Below the pieces are notes generated by a model. The model saw only the letters and a list, made by a program, of their open reading frames with translations. It ran no database searches and was not told the origin of the DNA. Positions 63,003 to 64,000 of a stretch of DNA of 64,000 bases are shown here, one piece after another. The stretch spans positions 17,279 through 81,278 of the forward strand of contig JAFWFV010000018.1 in the NCBI GenBank assembly GCA_017515465.1. Direction: 5' to 3'. This DNA comes from Clostridiales bacterium. Its GTDB lineage: Bacteria; Bacillota; Clostridia; Saccharofermentanales; Saccharofermentanaceae. Within the stretch, counting starts at the first letter, position 1. Each line of letters begins with the position of its first letter. Made by a program: the position numbers and the translations under genes.

Positions 63003-63718
63003 CAGGTGAGATCCTTGGGGAAGAAGTAACCGAATCCTCTTCTGGTAAGGATGTATTTGAAGTTCTTCTGGTCAGGTTCGATCTTCTGCCTGGTCCTCTT
63101 GATGGTAACGTCAACCGTTCTCTCGTCACCGAGAAAATCGTACTTCCAGACCTGCTTCAGGAGCTCTGATCTGGGGCATACCCTGCCCTTGTTATCCTCG
63201 AGATACTGGAGGAGCTGGAACTCACGGTTGGTAAGATTGCAGCTGACCTCGCCGTTAAATGCCTGCATGGCATCACAGTCGATGATGAGCTCACCGTCAG
63301 AGTAGATATGTCTGTTATTTCCGGGGCTCGTCTTGGCTGAATCAGCATCGTATCCGGATCTCCTCAGAAGAGTCCTGACAGTCTCGACGAGGACGCTGGG
63401 ATTATAGGGCTTGGACATGAAAGTATCGGCGCCGTCACGGAGAGCCTCAACCTGATATTCAGGGAGATCACCCTTACCCGTAAGGAAGATTATAGGTGTT
63501 GTAAAACCCTCATTCCTGAAGTCCTGAAGGAACTGGAGACCGTTGTAATTAGGCATCATCCAGTCGAGGATGATAACATCCGGGTTCTCATTAACTGCAA
63601 GTCTGAATCCTTCTCTACTGTCAGTGGCCGATATGGTTTCAAATGAATATGTTCGCATTATATCTGCAGCTGAGCTTACGATAGAAGCATCATCATCAAC
63701 GATAAGGATCTTAGACAT
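63002..63718 (-). CDS. OmpR-family response regulator, WalR-like
   Basis: 238 residues. Receiver domain ILIVDDDASIVSSA, phospho-Asp in VIILDWMMPNYNG (near residue 53), Lys in FMSKPYNP; winged-helix C-terminal domain with LTNREFQLLQYLEDNKGRVCPRSELLKQVW and RTVDVTIKRTRQKI. The ATG at 63718, seven nucleotides after GGAGG, is the start; the frame runs further upstream without support. First gene of the operon regulator-kinase-murA-walJ-rlmH. Promoter-like TACAAT lies about 45 nt upstream. Confidence 0.9.
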   Translation of the reverse strand: MSKILIVDDDASIVSSAADIMRTYSFETISATDSREGFRLAVNENPDVIILDWMMPNYNGLQFLQDFRNEGFTTPIIFLTGKGDLPEYQVEALRDGADTFMSKPYNPSVLVETVRTLLRRSGYDADSAKTSPGNNRHIYSDGELIIDCDAMQAFNGEVSCNLTNREFQLLQYLEDNKGRVCPRSELLKQVWKYDFLGDERTVDVTIKRTRQKIEPDQKNFKYILTRRGFGYFFPKDLT

Positions 63719-63783
63719 TGCTGTTCCTCCATTAATAATAAGAAATGTTACTTTTTCATTGTACCAATAATTCATTTTTACGC

Positions 63784-63801
63784 AAATGTAATATTACATT
63801 T
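63784..63801. promoter_or_regulatory. Perfect 18-bp palindrome upstream of the response regulator
   Basis: AAATGTAATATTACATTT reads the same on both strands. It lies between the 5S terminator and the regulator gene, close to a weak -35 (TTTGCG) 17 nt from TACAAT, so it could be an operator. I do not recognise the protein. Confidence 0.6.
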
Positions 63802-63819
63802 TTATAAAAAGTATTGCAA

Positions 63820-63858
63820 AATCAAAAAACCCCTTCACCGTTTAGCGGTAAAGGGGTT
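63820..63858 (-). terminator. Terminator of the rRNA operon
   Basis: Stem AACCCCTT/AAGGGGTT (63828-63835, 63851-63858) with inner pair ACCG/CGGT, followed on the minus strand by TTTTTTGATTTTG. Confidence 0.9.
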
Positions 63859-63864
63859 ATATAA

Positions 63865-63980
63865 TCCGGCAGCGATCTATCTTCCCGGGCCGTTGCCAGC
63901 CGAGTATTGTCGACACTGATGAGCTTAACTTCTGTGTTCGGGATGGGAACAGGTGTGGCCTCATCGTAATAACCACCGGA
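63865..63980 (-). rRNA. rrf: 5S ribosomal RNA
   Basis: On the minus strand CCGGTGGTTA, then CACACCTGTTCCCATCCCGA and AGTTAAGCTC, then CGGCTGGCAACGGCCCGGGA and a CTGCCGG end that pairs with the 5' end: about 114 nt, all typical of 5S. Edges are ±2 nt. 23S rRNA would lie beyond the right edge; the last ~20 nt of the window are spacer. Confidence 0.95.
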
Positions 63981-64000
63981 ATGGTCGAGAGTTTGTACCC

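Overview
The window looks like a chromosomal stretch of a Gram-positive member of the Clostridia. The clues are the order tmk-holB-ricT-trmN6-rsmI, a WalRK-type operon with walJ and rlmH, a hisZ-containing histidine operon, type II pantothenate kinase, HemZ, LicD/TarI/TagF-type surface-polymer genes and AGGAGG-type ribosome binding sites. I cannot name a genus. Nearly everything is housekeeping and packed into leftward (minus-strand) operons with 4-8 nt overlaps. Of 62 complete reading frames I read, about 42 stop at TGA, 18 at TAA and only 2 at TAG.

Layout from left to right. 1-6.3 kb: uvrC (cut by the window edge and carrying an in-frame TAG), an HPr-like protein without the phosphorylatable His, and rimI-tsaB-tsaE behind a PAS/GGDEF/EAL protein. 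6.4-16.5 kb: one long leftward run made of a degenerate sialate-esterase-like protein, an AraC regulator, folE-folP-folB-folK, an Asn/Lys/Arg-rich protein, tmk, holB, ricT, trmN6 and rsmI. 16.6-24.8 kb: a DRE-TIM aldolase, a YfhO-like membrane protein, a 1016-residue single-pass protein with a PP2C-like head, and a DUF885 lipoprotein. 24.8-27.0 kb: rightward radA-ispD. 27-31.4 kb: leftward coaW, acyltransferase, DUF3810 and hemZ genes. 31.4-31.9 kb: a repeat-rich intergenic region with tRNA-Gly. 31.9-38.4 kb: a GH26 hydrolase, a HEAT-like protein, a TrpXYZ-like ABC importer, an NSS transporter and tRNA-Cys. 38.4-42.4 kb: an acyltransferase and a rightward tagF-tarI-licD cluster. 42.4-46.3 kb: tRNA-Glu and tRNA-Met, then rplL, rplJ, rplA, rplK, nusG, secE and rpmG. 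46.4-58.3 kb: the whole histidine operon, from hisZ to hisE, with a HisF-HisI fusion and an insertion of two paralogous membrane proteins plus purC. 58.4-63.7 kb: a WalRK-like operon (response regulator, kinase, murA, walJ, rlmH). 63.8-64 kb: the end of a leftward rRNA operon (5S rRNA).

Points that stand out: the TAG codon in uvrC at a position that is normally Gln or Arg; the HisF-HisI fusion and the purC/membrane-protein insertion in the his operon; a near-consensus his promoter followed by two tandem CTTTAG-N4-CTAAAG operators; a SASA-family protein that has lost its catalytic residues; and three long nested hairpins, unrelated in sequence, each starting 2-6 nt after the end of a leftward unit (tRNA-Gly, tRNA-Cys, rlmH). 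I did not see a CRISPR array, prophage, transposase or obvious defence island.
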